This document shows, in pieces, positions 1 through 9,721 of a DNA stretch of 64,000 nucleotides. Where the stretch lies: contig JAVKFF010000147.1 in NCBI GenBank assembly GCA_040226215.1, forward strand, positions 19,491 to 83,490. Direction: 5' to 3'. The DNA is from JAVKFF01 sp040226215. GTDB taxonomy: Bacteria > Pseudomonadota > Alphaproteobacteria > DSM-16000 > Inquilinaceae. Numbering within the stretch: position 1 is the first letter of the stretch; every line of letters begins with the position of its first letter. Under the pieces are notes generated by a model that was given only the letters and a program-made list of their open reading frames with translations, ran no database searches and was not told the origin of the DNA. The translations under genes were made by a program, and so were the position numbers.

Positions 1-1
1 C

Positions 2-904
2 CAGGACGCCAACATCATCTTCGGCTCGACCTTCGACGACAAGCTGGAGGGCCGGGTGCGCGTCTCGGTCGTGGCCACCGGCATCGAGGTGGAGGCGGAG
101 GCCGGCAACCGGCCGTCGATCTCCTCGCTCAGCCTGGTATCAACCAAGCAGGCAAGGCCGGCGGAGGATCACGGCCAGCAGCAGGCCGGCAACGCCCGCG
201 GCCAGGCCTTCCCGCAGCCGGTGCAGCGCCAGGCGCCGCAGCGGCCGCAGGTCGCCCCCCGTCCGGCCGCGCCCCAGCCGGGACGCCAGCAGCCTGCGGT
301 GGAGGCCGCGCAGCCGGCGCGTGCGCGCATCGACACCACACCGGCCCGGCCCGAGCCGCAGCAGGTGGGTCACGCCCAGGCGACGGCCGGCGCTCGGTCC
401 GCGCCGGCGCGTCCCGCCGCGCCGCGTCCGGCGCCTGAGCCGGTGGCGGAGGACGACCAGGAGGAGCTCAGCCTGCACGACTATCTCGAGGACCTCGACG
501 AGGCCGAGGAGCAGTATGCCGAGGCCGAGCCGGAATACGTCGAGCAGCCGGCGGAGCGTCCTGCACCGCGCGCGGTGACGCAGACCGCGGCCCCGGCGCA
601 TGCCCCCGTCCACGAGACTGCCGGCGACGCCGGTCAACGCAAGGCCTTCGGCGGCCTGTTCCGCCGGGTAACAGGGCTGATCAAGGAGGAGCAGCCGACG
701 GCCCAGCACCGCCAGCAGCGCGTCGCCCCGGCCCAGCCGGCGACGCCGCGCCCGCAGCCGGCACCCCAGCCGGCGGCGCCGGCCACCCAGCAGGCCACCG
801 CCCGGGCGCAGCGGCCGCTGCAGACGGCGGCCCGTCCGCCGCTGCCACGCAACGAGGACGAGGGTCTGGACATTCCCGCCTTCCTGCGCCGTCAGGCCAA
901 CTGA
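2..904 (+). CDS. ftsZ: Cell division GTPase FtsZ, C-terminal part (5' end outside window)
   Basis: This is the last 300 residues of FtsZ, the tubulin-like GTPase that forms the division ring. The first ~35 residues (DANIIFGSTFDD, then RVSVVATGI) are the end of the conserved C-terminal globular domain. They are followed by a ~245-residue Pro/Ala/Gln/Arg-rich disordered linker, much longer than the ~50 residues of E. coli; long linkers are known in alphaproteobacteria. The protein ends in the conserved peptide DIPAFLRRQAN that binds FtsA and other division partners. Two ordered-looking islands interrupt the linker: an acidic stretch (ELSLHDYLEDLDEAEE) and an amphipathic basic one (FGGLFRRVTGLI). 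lpxC follows after a strong terminator, the usual end of the division cluster. Confidence 0.97.
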   Translation, partial: QDANIIFGSTFDDKLEGRVRVSVVATGIEVEAEAGNRPSISSLSLVSTKQARPAEDHGQQQAGNARGQAFPQPVQRQAPQRPQVAPRPAAPQPGRQQPAVEAAQPARARIDTTPARPEPQQVGHAQATAGARSAPARPAAPRPAPEPVAEDDQEELSLHDYLEDLDEAEEQYAEAEPEYVEQPAERPAPRAVTQTAAPAHAPVHETAGDAGQRKAFGGLFRRVTGLIKEEQPTAQHRQQRVAPAQPATPRPQPAPQPAAPATQQATARAQRPLQTAARPPLPRNEDEGLDIPAFLRRQAN

Positions 905-975
905 CCCACATCGCCGCTGGGTTGGCCGAACGGTGAGGAAAATGCGGTAATATTCGGAAACAAACAGTGATTTTA

Positions 976-1022
976 CGGCTCCGGAGGCGCTTGCTATGCA
1001 GCTTCTGGAGCCGTTTTCTTTT
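976..1022 (+). terminator. Rho-independent terminator after ftsZ
   Basis: A 13-bp stem (976-988 with 1001-1013, two G-U pairs) with a 12-nt loop is followed by TTTTCTTTT. It separates ftsZ from lpxC. The 905-1238 gap otherwise holds an AT-richer patch just before the stem and the lpxC leader; I see no gene in it. Confidence 0.85.
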
Positions 1023-1238
1023 CAGGATGGGCGGATTTCGGACGTCTCCGGGGTCTTTTCGGAAATGCCCTACCCTGTGATTGCCATCATCGATGCGGGC
1101 TCCGCGGTTCCCTAATGAAGGGAAGCGAGGGCGCTGTAGCGCGATGGGGGCCGGTCTTTCGTCGGTCCGCACCGAGGGGCATCCGGCCGGGACGGCCGGT
1201 CGACGAGGCAACGAGCAGGCGCAGGGGCCGACAACCGC

Positions 1239-2201
1239 GTGATCGATTCCGACATCAACCAGCACACCATACGCCAGCCGATCCATTGCACCGGAATCGG
1301 CGTCCACAGCGGACGCCGCGTGACGATGCGGATCCTGCCGGCAGGGGTCGATCACGGCATCGTCTTCCACCGCGCCGACATCGTTCGCGACGCCGCGGCG
1401 GAGCGTGCACGCATCCCCGCGCTCTGGGACCGGGTCAGCGACACACGCCTGTGCAGCATGCTGGCCAACGGCGCCGGCGCCACCGTCGGCACGGTCGAGC
1501 ACATCATGGCGGCGCTGGCCGGTTGCGGCATCGACAACGCGCTGATCTCGCTCGATGGGCCGGAAGTGCCGATCATGGACGGCAGCGCCGCGCCCTTCGT
1601 CTTCCTTCTGCAATGCGCCGGCATCATCGCCCAGGAGGCGCCACGGCGCGTCATCCGCGTGCTGAAGCGCGTCGAGGTGCAGGAGGATGACGGCGCCAGG
1701 GTTTGCCTGGAGCCAGCCGCGGATTTCTCGGTCGACATGACCATCGACTTCCCGTCGGCGGCGATCGCGCAGCAGCGCCGGCAGCACAAGGGCTACAACG
1801 GCGCCTTCATCGACACCATCGCGGAGGCGCGGACCTTCGGGTTCCTGCACGAGGTGGAGGCATTGCGGGCCGCGGGGCTGGCGCGGGGCGGCTCGCTCGA
1901 CAACGCCATCGTCGTGGCCGGCGACCGGATTATGAACGAAGGCGGTCTGCGCTACGACGACGAATTCGTGCGCCACAAGATCCTCGACGCGGTCGGCGAC
2001 CTCTACCTCGCCGGCGCACCGCTCCTGGCGCGCTTCACCGGCTACCGCTCGGGACACCGGCACAACAACAAGGTGCTGGCCGCCCTGTTCGCGGACGCGA
2101 CGGCTTATCGCGTGGAAAGTGCGGCGGATCTCGCGGCCGCGCCCGCGGAACGCGCCGACTACGCCGCTGGCTACCGCCAGGCGCTCGCCCGCAGCGCGTG
2201 A
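1239..2201 (+). CDS. lpxC: UDP-3-O-acyl-N-acetylglucosamine deacetylase
   Basis: LpxC removes the N-acetyl group in the first committed step of lipid A synthesis in the cytoplasm. At 320 aa it is close to the family's usual ~305. The zinc ligands are visible as His88 (TVEHIMAAL) and His246/Asp250 (VRHKILD). The catalytic histidine lies in SGHRHNN (~273), and Glu87 sits beside His88. The signature region FIDTIAEARTFGF (190-202) is intact. The start is GTG at 1239, giving MIDSDINQHTIRQPI, where LpxC alignments normally begin. Its place after ftsZ matches many proteobacteria. Confidence 0.97.
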   Translation: MIDSDINQHTIRQPIHCTGIGVHSGRRVTMRILPAGVDHGIVFHRADIVRDAAAERARIPALWDRVSDTRLCSMLANGAGATVGTVEHIMAALAGCGIDNALISLDGPEVPIMDGSAAPFVFLLQCAGIIAQEAPRRVIRVLKRVEVQEDDGARVCLEPAADFSVDMTIDFPSAAIAQQRRQHKGYNGAFIDTIAEARTFGFLHEVEALRAAGLARGGSLDNAIVVAGDRIMNEGGLRYDDEFVRHKILDAVGDLYLAGAPLLARFTGYRSGHRHNNKVLAALFADATAYRVESAADLAAAPAERADYAAGYRQALARSA

Positions 2202-2375
2202 TTGCCCTTAATCCGCCACGCTTGATGGGTCGCATTTCCCGTACGGCGTGATATACAGGCGCCGTCCGCCGCCGCCCGGTCTGGAGTCGTCAGCCCCGGA
2301 TGTCGGCGGTCGCGGTGGCGCCCCGGATTGCCGTTCCGACGGAACGGGGCGAAGACGATCGGTTTCGGAGTGACC

Positions 2376-3224
2376 ATGACGCGCGCGACCCGACTGATGC
2401 CGACCTGGCCGTTGGCAGCCCTTCTCCTGCTGGCGACCGGTGCCTGTTCGACCCTGGAGAGCATCAATCCCTTCGCGGAGAGCGAGCCGCAGGTGAACGC
2501 GGTGGACCAGGCACCGGAGGACATCTACGAGGGCGGCCTGCGCGCCCTGCAAACGGGCGACTACGACACGGCGGCCGAGCAGTTCAACGAACTGGAGCGG
2601 CTGCACCCCTATTCCAACTTCGCCACCGACGCCCAATTGCTGGCCGCCTATTCCTACTACGAGGACCTTGAGTACGACGCGGCGATCGCGGCGCTCGAGC
2701 GTTTCATCGAGCTGCATCCCAACCACGCCGACAGCGCCTACGCCTACTATCTCCGGGCGCTGTGCTATTACGAGCAGATCGTCGACGTGGAGCGCGACCA
2801 GGGCGTCACCCGCCTGGCCATGCAGGCGCTGGAGGATGTGGTGACCCGTTTTCCGGACACCGACTATGCCCGCGATGCCCGCCTCAAGCTCGACCTCGCC
2901 TACGACCAGCTCGCGGGCCAGGAGATGTCGGTCGGCCGCTACTATCTGCGCCAGGGCCACCACCAGGCGGCGATCAACCGTTTCCGCCGGGTCATCGACG
3001 ACTACGAGACCACAAGCCACACGCCGGAGGCGCTGCATCGCCTGACCGAGGCCTATCTCGCTCTCGGGCTGGTCGGGGAGGCGGAGCGGACCGCCACCGT
3101 GCTGGCCACCAACTTCCCGGGCAGCGAGTGGTACCAGGACAGCTACGCCCTGCTGGTCGAAGGCCAGTCGCGCGAGTCTTCCGGCGGCGGCAGCCTCCTC
3201 GACCCGTTCGGGCTGTTCAACTGA
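2376..3224 (+). CDS. bamD: Outer membrane assembly lipoprotein BamD
   Basis: BamD is the essential lipoprotein of the BAM complex that folds beta-barrel proteins into the outer membrane. The 282-aa product starts MTRATRLMPTWPLAAL and carries a lipoprotein signal ending near LATGAC, with Cys24 the likely lipidated residue. TPR helices follow: EGGLRALQTGDYDTAAEQF, then FIELHPNHADSAYAYYLRAL and the conserved QGVTRLAMQALEDVVTRFPD. An in-frame GTG lies two codons upstream (2370). The ATG at 2376 is preferred because it gives a compact signal peptide. It lies 18 bp before recN in the usual alphaproteobacterial order. Confidence 0.94.
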   Translation: MTRATRLMPTWPLAALLLLATGACSTLESINPFAESEPQVNAVDQAPEDIYEGGLRALQTGDYDTAAEQFNELERLHPYSNFATDAQLLAAYSYYEDLEYDAAIAALERFIELHPNHADSAYAYYLRALCYYEQIVDVERDQGVTRLAMQALEDVVTRFPDTDYARDARLKLDLAYDQLAGQEMSVGRYYLRQGHHQAAINRFRRVIDDYETTSHTPEALHRLTEAYLALGLVGEAERTATVLATNFPGSEWYQDSYALLVEGQSRESSGGGSLLDPFGLFN

Positions 3225-3242
3225 CGGCCCGGCCCGGCGGCC

Positions 3243-4910
3243 ATGCTGATTGGCCTGTCGATCCGCGACGTCGTGTTGATCGACCAGCTGGCGCTGGATC
3301 TCGCCGGCGGCCTGACCGCGCTGACCGGCGAGACGGGGGCTGGCAAGTCCATCCTGCTCGATGCGCTGGGCCTGGCGCTCGGCGGGCGTAGCGAGGCACG
3401 GCTCGTCCGCAAGGGCGCGCAGCGCGCCATCGTCACCGCCGCCTTCGAATTGCCCGAGGCTCATCCGGCGAACGCCATGCTGGCCGAACATGGCCTGGAG
3501 GCGGACGAACACCTGACGCTGCGCCGCGTGGTGCAGGCCGACGGGCGGAGCCGGGCGTTCGTCAACGACCAGCCGGCCGGCGTCGCGCTCGCCCGGGCGT
3601 TGGGCGAGATGCTGGTCGAGGTGCACGGACAGTTCGACACCCAGGGCCTGCTCAATCCCTCCAGCCATCGAGACGTGCTCGACGCCTTCGCCGGCAACGC
3701 CGCGGCCCTGGCCGAGACCCAGCGTGGCTGGCGGGCCTGGCGCGAGGCGGAAGCGGCACTCGCGCAGGCGCGCCGGGAGGCGGAGGCGGCACGGGCCGAG
3801 GAGAGCTATCTGCGTCACGCGGTCGAGGAGCTGGACGAACTCGACCCGGTGGCCGGCGAGGAGGCACGCCTTGCCGAGGAGCGCAGCGTGATGCAGCACG
3901 CCGAGCGGGTGGCCGAGGGGATCAACGCCGCCCTGGACGCACTTGGCGGCGATGGCGGGCCCGAGCGCGGCCTCGCCGGTGCCTTGCGCGAGTTGCAGAG
4001 GGTCGCCGACAAGGCCGGCGGCAGGCTCGATGCGGTGATCGAGGCGCTCGACCGGGCCCTGGTCGAGACCGAGGAGGCGATCGCCAGCCTCCAGAGCGTC
4101 GGCTCCGGCCTGAACCACGACGCCGGCGCGCTGGAAAAGGCGGAGGAGCGACTCTTCGCCCTGCGTGCGGCGGCGCGCAAGCATTCCGTCGAAGTCGACG
4201 CGCTCGCCGATCTGCGGCAGCGCCTTGCCGCGCGCCTGGCCCTGATCGAAGACCAGGCCGGCGCGCTCGACCGTCTCGGCCGGGCTGTCGAGGTGGCGCG
4301 CAAGACCTATATGGAGGTCGCCACCAGCCTTTCCGGGCGCCGGACCGAGGCGGCGGCCCGCCTCGACAAGGCGGTCGCGGCCGAGCTGCCGCCGCTCAAG
4401 CTGGAGCGCGCCCGCTTCCTTACCGTCGTGGAGCGCCGGGCGGATGATGACTGGGGGCCGGACGGGCTCGACCGGGTGGCCTTCACCGTCGCGACCAATC
4501 CCGGCGCCGATCCCGGGCCGCTCAACAAGATCGCCTCGGGTGGCGAACTCGCCCGCTTCATGCTGGCGCTAAAGGTCGTTCTGGCCGACGCCGATCCGGT
4601 GCCGACGCTGGTGTTCGACGAGGTCGACAGCGGCATCTCCGGTGCCGTCGCCGCAGCGGTCGGCGAGCGTCTTGCCAGGCTGGGGGAGACGGTCCAGGTC
4701 CTCGTCGTCACGCACAGTCCGCAGGTCGCCGCCCGGGCCGGCCGGCACCTGCATGTCGCCAAGTCCGCGACCGGGGCGACGACGACCACGGACGTGAAGA
4801 CGCTGGGGGTTGAGGCGCGGCGCGAGGAGATCGCGCGCATGCTCTCCGGCGCCAGCGTGACCGACGAAGCCCGCGCCGCCGCCCAGAGACTGATCGCTGG
4901 AAACGAATGA
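3243..4910 (+). CDS. recN: DNA repair ATPase RecN
   Basis: RecN is an SMC-like ATPase acting on double-strand breaks. The 555-aa protein has a Walker A box (GETGAGKS, residues 29-36), a long coiled-coil centre rich in Ala, Glu and Arg (~150-370), an ABC signature (ASGGELARF, ~430) and Walker B (LVFDEVDSGISG, ~455). The switch histidine region VVTHSPQVAARA follows. The gene overlaps ligA by 4 bp, suggesting translational coupling. I saw no LexA-type box (GTTC-N7-GTTC) in the short gap before it, so SOS control, if any, must act from further upstream. Confidence 0.96.
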   Translation: MLIGLSIRDVVLIDQLALDLAGGLTALTGETGAGKSILLDALGLALGGRSEARLVRKGAQRAIVTAAFELPEAHPANAMLAEHGLEADEHLTLRRVVQADGRSRAFVNDQPAGVALARALGEMLVEVHGQFDTQGLLNPSSHRDVLDAFAGNAAALAETQRGWRAWREAEAALAQARREAEAARAEESYLRHAVEELDELDPVAGEEARLAEERSVMQHAERVAEGINAALDALGGDGGPERGLAGALRELQRVADKAGGRLDAVIEALDRALVETEEAIASLQSVGSGLNHDAGALEKAEERLFALRAAARKHSVEVDALADLRQRLAARLALIEDQAGALDRLGRAVEVARKTYMEVATSLSGRRTEAAARLDKAVAAELPPLKLERARFLTVVERRADDDWGPDGLDRVAFTVATNPGADPGPLNKIASGGELARFMLALKVVLADADPVPTLVFDEVDSGISGAVAAAVGERLARLGETVQVLVVTHSPQVAARAGRHLHVAKSATGATTTTDVKTLGVEARREEIARMLSGASVTDEARAAAQRLIAGNE

Positions 4911-7024
4911 TGCGCGCCAAGGATCTGCGGGAAACGCCCGTCGAGGAACTGGACGAGGATCAGGCGAAGGCCGAACTGGCCGCCCTGGCGAAGGAGATCG
5001 CCGGCCATGATACGGCCTACTATCAGAAGGACGCGCCGAAGGTCAGCGATGCGGCCTACGATGCGTTGCGCGCCCGCAACACCGCCATCGAGGCGCGATT
5101 TCCGGACCTGAAGCGGGCCGACAGCCCATCGGAGAAGGTCGGCGCCGCGCCAGCCTCCGCCTTTGCCAAGGTGCGTCATGCGGTGCCGATGCTGTCGCTG
5201 GCCAACGCCTTCGACGACGACGACGTGCGCGGCTTCGTCGACAGCGTGCGCAACTACATCAAGGAGCTGAAGGACGATCCCGACATCCCCCTGCCGCTGA
5301 TCGCCGAGCCCAAGATCGACGGTCTTTCCTGCTCGATCCGCTACGAGGAGGGGCGTCTCGTCCAGGCGGCGACCCGCGGCGACGGGCAGGAAGGCGAGGA
5401 CGTCACCGCCAACATCCGCACCATCGACGACGTGCCCGGTACGCTTGCCGGCGAGGCACCGGGGGTTTTGGAGGTGCGCGGCGAGGTCTACATGAACCGC
5501 GCCGATTTCTTCGAACTGAACCGCGAGCGCGAGGCGGCGGGCCAGCCGCTCTACGTGAACCCGCGCAATACCGCGGCCGGATCGCTGCGCCAGCTCGATC
5601 CGGCGATCACCGCCAAGCGGCGCCTGCGCTTCTTCGCCTATGCCTGGGGTGAGGCCAGCGGCCGGCCGGCGGAGACGATCTCCGGCTTCCGCGATCGCCT
5701 GCGCAGCTGGGGGTTCAAGACCAACGAGCCGGCGGCCCTGGTCGACACGGTGGACGACCTGCTCGCACACTACCGGCGCATCGCCGGGGAGCGGCCGGAT
5801 CTGCCCTTCGACATCGACGGCGTGGTCTACAAGGTCGACCGGGTCGACTGGCAGGAGCGTCTGGGCGCGGTCAGCCGGCATCCGCGCTGGGCCATCGCCC
5901 ACAAGTTCCCGGCCGAGCAGGCGCAGACCCGGCTCAATCGGATCACCATCCAGGTCGGGCGCACCGGCGCGCTGACCCCGGTGGCCAATCTGGAGCCGAT
6001 CACCGTCGGCGGCGTCGTCGTCGCCAGGGCGACGCTGCACAACGAGGACGAGATCGCCCGCAAGGACATCCGCGAGGGCGACACCGTGGTCATCCAGCGG
6101 GCCGGCGACGTCATTCCGCAGGTGGTTTCCGTCGTGCTCGACCGCCGCCCCGAGGGCAGCGAACCCTACGTCTTCCCCGAAACCTGCCCGGAATGCGGCA
6201 GCCTCGCCATCCGCGAGGAGGGGGAGGCGGTCAGGCGCTGCACCGGCGGGCTGATCTGCCGGGCCCAGGCGCGGGAGCGGTTGCGCCATTTCGTCAGCCG
6301 CGACGCCTTCGACATCGAGGGGCTGGGCGAGAAGCAGATCGCCTTCTTCTTCGACGAGGAGATGATCGGCGATCCGGCCGACATCTTCACGCTGGCCGCG
6401 CGCGACGCGGAGAACAGGCTGACGCCGCTTAAGAACCGCAAGGGCTGGGGCGCGCAGTCGGTCGGACGCCTGTTCGAGGCGATCGAGGCCAGGCGGACCA
6501 TCGCGCTGGACCGCTTCATCTTCGCGCTCGGCATCCGCCAGGTGGGCCAGGCGACGGCCCGGCTGCTGGCACGCACCTATGGCTCCTTCGCGGCGCTGCG
6601 CGCGGCGATGGCGGAGGCGCAGGACCGGCAGAGCGAGGCCTATCAGAACCTGCTCGCCATCGATCAGATCGGCCCGGCGGTGGCCGATGACCTGCTCGGC
6701 TTCTTCGCCGAGGGGCACAACCAGGCGGTGCTCGACAAGCTGCTCGACCAGGTCACGGTCGAGGACTATGCCGCCGCCGCAACCCGCGAGAGCCGGGTGA
6801 CCGGCAAGACGGTGGTTTTCACCGGCACCCTGGAGCGCATGACCCGGTCCGAGGCCAAGGCCCGGGCGGAGAGCCTGGGGGCCAAGGTCACGGGCTCCGT
6901 CTCGAAGAGCACCGACTATGTGGTGGTCGGCGCCGATGCCGGCTCAAAGGCCACCAAGGCGCGGGAGCTTGGCGTCGACACGCTGAGCGAGGCGGATTGG
7001 CTGGCGCTGATCGGCGAGGAATGA
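4907..7024 (+). CDS. ligA: NAD-dependent DNA ligase
   Basis: LigA seals nicks using NAD+. The 705-aa product has the complete domain set: Ia domain with YDAL, adenylation domain with the nucleophile Lys136 in KIDGLS, OB fold, a four-Cys zinc finger beginning CPECGS (~427), helix-hairpin-helix repeats (~500-580), and a C-terminal BRCT domain (~625-705) containing GKTVVFTGTLERMTR. The start ATG at 4907 overlaps the recN stop in ATGA form; a second ATG follows directly. Length is normal for the family, with a small N-terminal extension. Confidence 0.97.
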   Translation: MMRAKDLRETPVEELDEDQAKAELAALAKEIAGHDTAYYQKDAPKVSDAAYDALRARNTAIEARFPDLKRADSPSEKVGAAPASAFAKVRHAVPMLSLANAFDDDDVRGFVDSVRNYIKELKDDPDIPLPLIAEPKIDGLSCSIRYEEGRLVQAATRGDGQEGEDVTANIRTIDDVPGTLAGEAPGVLEVRGEVYMNRADFFELNREREAAGQPLYVNPRNTAAGSLRQLDPAITAKRRLRFFAYAWGEASGRPAETISGFRDRLRSWGFKTNEPAALVDTVDDLLAHYRRIAGERPDLPFDIDGVVYKVDRVDWQERLGAVSRHPRWAIAHKFPAEQAQTRLNRITIQVGRTGALTPVANLEPITVGGVVVARATLHNEDEIARKDIREGDTVVIQRAGDVIPQVVSVVLDRRPEGSEPYVFPETCPECGSLAIREEGEAVRRCTGGLICRAQARERLRHFVSRDAFDIEGLGEKQIAFFFDEEMIGDPADIFTLAARDAENRLTPLKNRKGWGAQSVGRLFEAIEARRTIALDRFIFALGIRQVGQATARLLARTYGSFAALRAAMAEAQDRQSEAYQNLLAIDQIGPAVADDLLGFFAEGHNQAVLDKLLDQVTVEDYAAAATRESRVTGKTVVFTGTLERMTRSEAKARAESLGAKVTGSVSKSTDYVVVGADAGSKATKARELGVDTLSEADWLALIGEE

Positions 7025-7211
7025 GAGGGCGGCCCAGGAACAAACAGGGAATATTCTGGCCCCGGTCTCGATTGATCTGAAGAATCTCTGATAAACCACT
7101 AACATTATTGAGTAAAATATGGCAAACCCGCGACTTTTCGCATGACCGCTTTGGCTGGAGCAATTAGGATCGGTGCCGCTGCTACCCCCTCCCGCCACCG
7201 GAACCGGCCCC

Positions 7212-7874
7212 ATGTCGACGCGCATTCCGCTGATCGCGACCCTGCTCATGGTGTTGGCGCTGTTCATCGCGCTGCCGCTGAGCGTGCGCGCGCAGAGCTG
7301 GACGCTGGTGGAGGTGGCGAGCCTTTGGCCGGAGGACCGTCCCGCGGCGCATGAGACGGATCGAGCGGCCGCGCCGCCCGCTCTCAGCTTCACCACTGCC
7401 GTGCTGGAGAACGAGTTCGCGGTCAGCCGGCGCAGCCGTGTTCTGTTCGCCAGGCGGGATGGCCGCACCGTTCTCGACATGGGGTACTGGCCGACCGCGC
7501 TCGAACTCGATCCGGTCTCGCCCTACGGATTCGGCTGGGATGGCCGGCTTGGCGTCGCCGGCAGTCCGAGCGGCATGATGCTGGAGCTGTCCGACGGCGA
7601 CAGCGGCGTCACCTCCTATTTCGGCGCCGGCTATCGCGATTTCGGTGCCTCGCCCGGCAGCCTGCCCGGCGACGAGCGCGACATGGTTGGCTTCTACGCC
7701 GTCGCCGGGCTCCGCTTCGTGCTGGACAGCCAGGTGGACTTTTTCGCCGACTACCGTTTCTCCACCGCCATGGACCTGCAACTGGGCTGGCGCGAGGTCG
7801 ATGGCGGCCTGGCGGAGGGCACGCTCGATCCGCGCGCCTCCGCGGTCATGGGCGGTTTCCGGATCAACTTCTGA
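7212..7874 (+). CDS. Small predicted outer-membrane beta-barrel protein, function unknown
   Basis: The 220-aa product starts MSTRIPLIATLLMV and has a clear Sec signal peptide ending near LSVRAQ (~residue 26). The mature part alternates polar and hydrophobic residues with Gly/aromatic-rich strands (TSYFGAGYRDFG, FYAVAGLRFVL, DFFADYRFSTAMDLQLGWR) and ends in Phe (GGFRINF), as outer-membrane barrels do. I do not recognise a named family. An in-frame GTG at 7173 would add 13 Pro-rich residues before the signal, which is less likely. An AT-rich stretch at 7050-7130 probably holds its promoter. Confidence 0.7.
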   Translation: MSTRIPLIATLLMVLALFIALPLSVRAQSWTLVEVASLWPEDRPAAHETDRAAAPPALSFTTAVLENEFAVSRRSRVLFARRDGRTVLDMGYWPTALELDPVSPYGFGWDGRLGVAGSPSGMMLELSDGDSGVTSYFGAGYRDFGASPGSLPGDERDMVGFYAVAGLRFVLDSQVDFFADYRFSTAMDLQLGWREVDGGLAEGTLDPRASAVMGGFRINF

Positions 7875-7882
7875 CCGACCGG

Positions 7883-9712
7883 TCAGGCGCCGATCTCCTC
7901 GGCCAGCGCGGCGACCTCGAGCCAGCGTTCCTCGGCCGCCTCCTTCTCCGTCTCCAGCCTTTCCAATGTCGCGGTCAGCGCGCGGAAGCGCTCCGGCTCG
8001 CGGCGGTAGAGCTGCGGGTCGGCCAGGGCGGTGCGGGTGGCCACGATCTCGCGCTCGAGCGCGCTCACCCGATCGGGCAGCAGGTCGAGATCGCGCTGGT
8101 CCTTGTAGGACAGCTTGGCCGTGCGCCGCGCGGGCTTCTCGCCGCCGCCCGCTCCCGGCTTTCCACCTTGCTGCTTCATCGGTCTGTCCGGCAGACGCGC
8201 GACACCTGCGGTCGCGAGGCCACGCTGGCTGAGATAGTCGCTATAGCCGCCGGCATACTCCGTGGCGTTGCCGTCGCCTTCCAGGGCGATGGTCGAGGTG
8301 ACCAGTCGATCGAGGAAATCGCGGTCGTGGCTGACCAGGATCAGCGTGCCGGGAAACTCGCCCAGCACGTCCTCCAGCAGGTCCAGCGTCTCCATGTCGA
8401 GATCGTTTGTCGGCTCGTCCATCACCAGCAGATTGGCCGGCGTGAGGAGCAGCTTGGCCAGCAGCAGGCGGTTGCGTTCGCCGCCCGACAGGCTGCGCAC
8501 GGGCGACAGGAAGCGCGACGGGTCGAACAGGAAGTCGCCGAGATAGGAGGCGATGTGCCGCGGCTTGCCGTTGACGATCACCTGGTCGCCACCCTTCGGC
8601 AGCAGCGTCTCCTTCAGTGTCGCCTCGGGGTCGAGCTGGGCGCGCTTCTGGTCGAACCAGGCGGTCACCAGGTTGCTGCCGAGGCGCACCTGTCCGGCAT
8701 CGGGTTCCAGCGCGCCGATCAACAGGCGCACCAGCGTCGTCTTGCCGGCACCGTTCGGCCCGATGACGCCGATCCGGTCGCCCCGCATCACCCGGGTGGA
8801 GAAGTCGCGCAGGAGAACCCTGTCGCCGAAGCGCTTGGCGATGTGCGCGGCCTCGATTACCAGCTTCCCGCTCTTCGCCGCGTCCGACGCGGCCATCGCC
8901 GGCCCGCCCGTGGGACGGATGACGCTGGCGCGTTCGGCGCGCATGGCCTTCAGGGCGCGCAGCCGGCCCTGGTTGCGCTTGCGCCGGGCGGTGATGCCCT
9001 CGACCGCCCATTTGCCTTCCTGCGCGATCTTGCGATCGAGCTTCGCAAGCCTCGCCGCCTCGGCCTCGCGTCGCGCCTCGAGCCAATCGTCGAAATCGCC
9101 GAAGCCGCCGCCCTTGGCGACGAGCTGGCCGCGGTCGAGCAGCAGGGTCTCCTCAGCCACCGCCTGGAGCAGCCGGCGGTCATGGCTGATCACCATCAGG
9201 GCGCCGCGGAACGCCTTCAGGTAGCCCTCCACCCACTCGATGGCCGGCAGATCGAGATGGTTGGTCGGCTCGTCGAGTAGCAAGACGTCCGGGTCGCCGG
9301 CGATCGCGCGCGCCAGTGCCGCACGGCGCGCCTCGCCGCCCGACAGGCCCGCGGTCGGGCGATCGCTGGCGAGGCCGAGCGGGGCGAGGGCGATCTCCGC
9401 CCTGTGCACCTCGCCGGCATGGGAGGGCGGCAGGCCGTCCAGGACATAGTCGCCGACCGTCTCGAAGCGCGTCAGGTCCGGGTCCTGTTCCAGATAGCCG
9501 ACCACCGTGCCGGGCCGTATCGTGCGCTCGCCGCCGTCGAGCTCCCTCAGTCCGGCCAGGACCCGCAGCAGGGTGGACTTGCCCGATCCGTTGCGGCCAA
9601 CCAGGACCGCCTTGAGGCCGGATGTCAGCGCGAGGTCGGCACGCTCCAGCAGCACGTCAGGCCCGAGGGCGAGGTGCGCGTCCCGAAGCGCGATGAGAGG
9701 CGGTCGGGCCAT
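7883..9712 (-). CDS. uup: ABC-F family ATPase, Uup type
   Basis: A cytoplasmic 609-aa protein with two ABC ATPase domains and no membrane segments. Domain 1 has Walker A GRNGSGKS (~39-46), signature LSGGEARR and Walker B LLLDEPTNHLD. Domain 2 has GPNGAGKT (~320), LSGGERNR and LLVMDEPTNDLD. The C-terminal ~90 residues form a charged coiled coil (SALEREIVATRTAL, ATLERLETEKEAAEERW), the DNA/RNA-binding arm typical of Uup. Uup acts on branched DNA and stalled ribosomes in E. coli. The upstream djlA-like gene, on the same strand, ends in the region just after this start. Confidence 0.93.
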   Translation of the reverse strand: MARPPLIALRDAHLALGPDVLLERADLALTSGLKAVLVGRNGSGKSTLLRVLAGLRELDGGERTIRPGTVVGYLEQDPDLTRFETVGDYVLDGLPPSHAGEVHRAEIALAPLGLASDRPTAGLSGGEARRAALARAIAGDPDVLLLDEPTNHLDLPAIEWVEGYLKAFRGALMVISHDRRLLQAVAEETLLLDRGQLVAKGGGFGDFDDWLEARREAEAARLAKLDRKIAQEGKWAVEGITARRKRNQGRLRALKAMRAERASVIRPTGGPAMAASDAAKSGKLVIEAAHIAKRFGDRVLLRDFSTRVMRGDRIGVIGPNGAGKTTLVRLLIGALEPDAGQVRLGSNLVTAWFDQKRAQLDPEATLKETLLPKGGDQVIVNGKPRHIASYLGDFLFDPSRFLSPVRSLSGGERNRLLLAKLLLTPANLLVMDEPTNDLDMETLDLLEDVLGEFPGTLILVSHDRDFLDRLVTSTIALEGDGNATEYAGGYSDYLSQRGLATAGVARLPDRPMKQQGGKPGAGGGEKPARRTAKLSYKDQRDLDLLPDRVSALEREIVATRTALADPQLYRREPERFRALTATLERLETEKEAAEERWLEVAALAEEIGA

Positions 9713-9721
9713 GGGGCGCGG

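Noticed and set aside
4307..6718. 803-codon open frame on the minus strand opposite recN/ligA
   Set aside because: Antisense shadow of high-GC codon bias: low-complexity Arg/Leu/Asp/Gly content, no domain, and it covers two clear genes.
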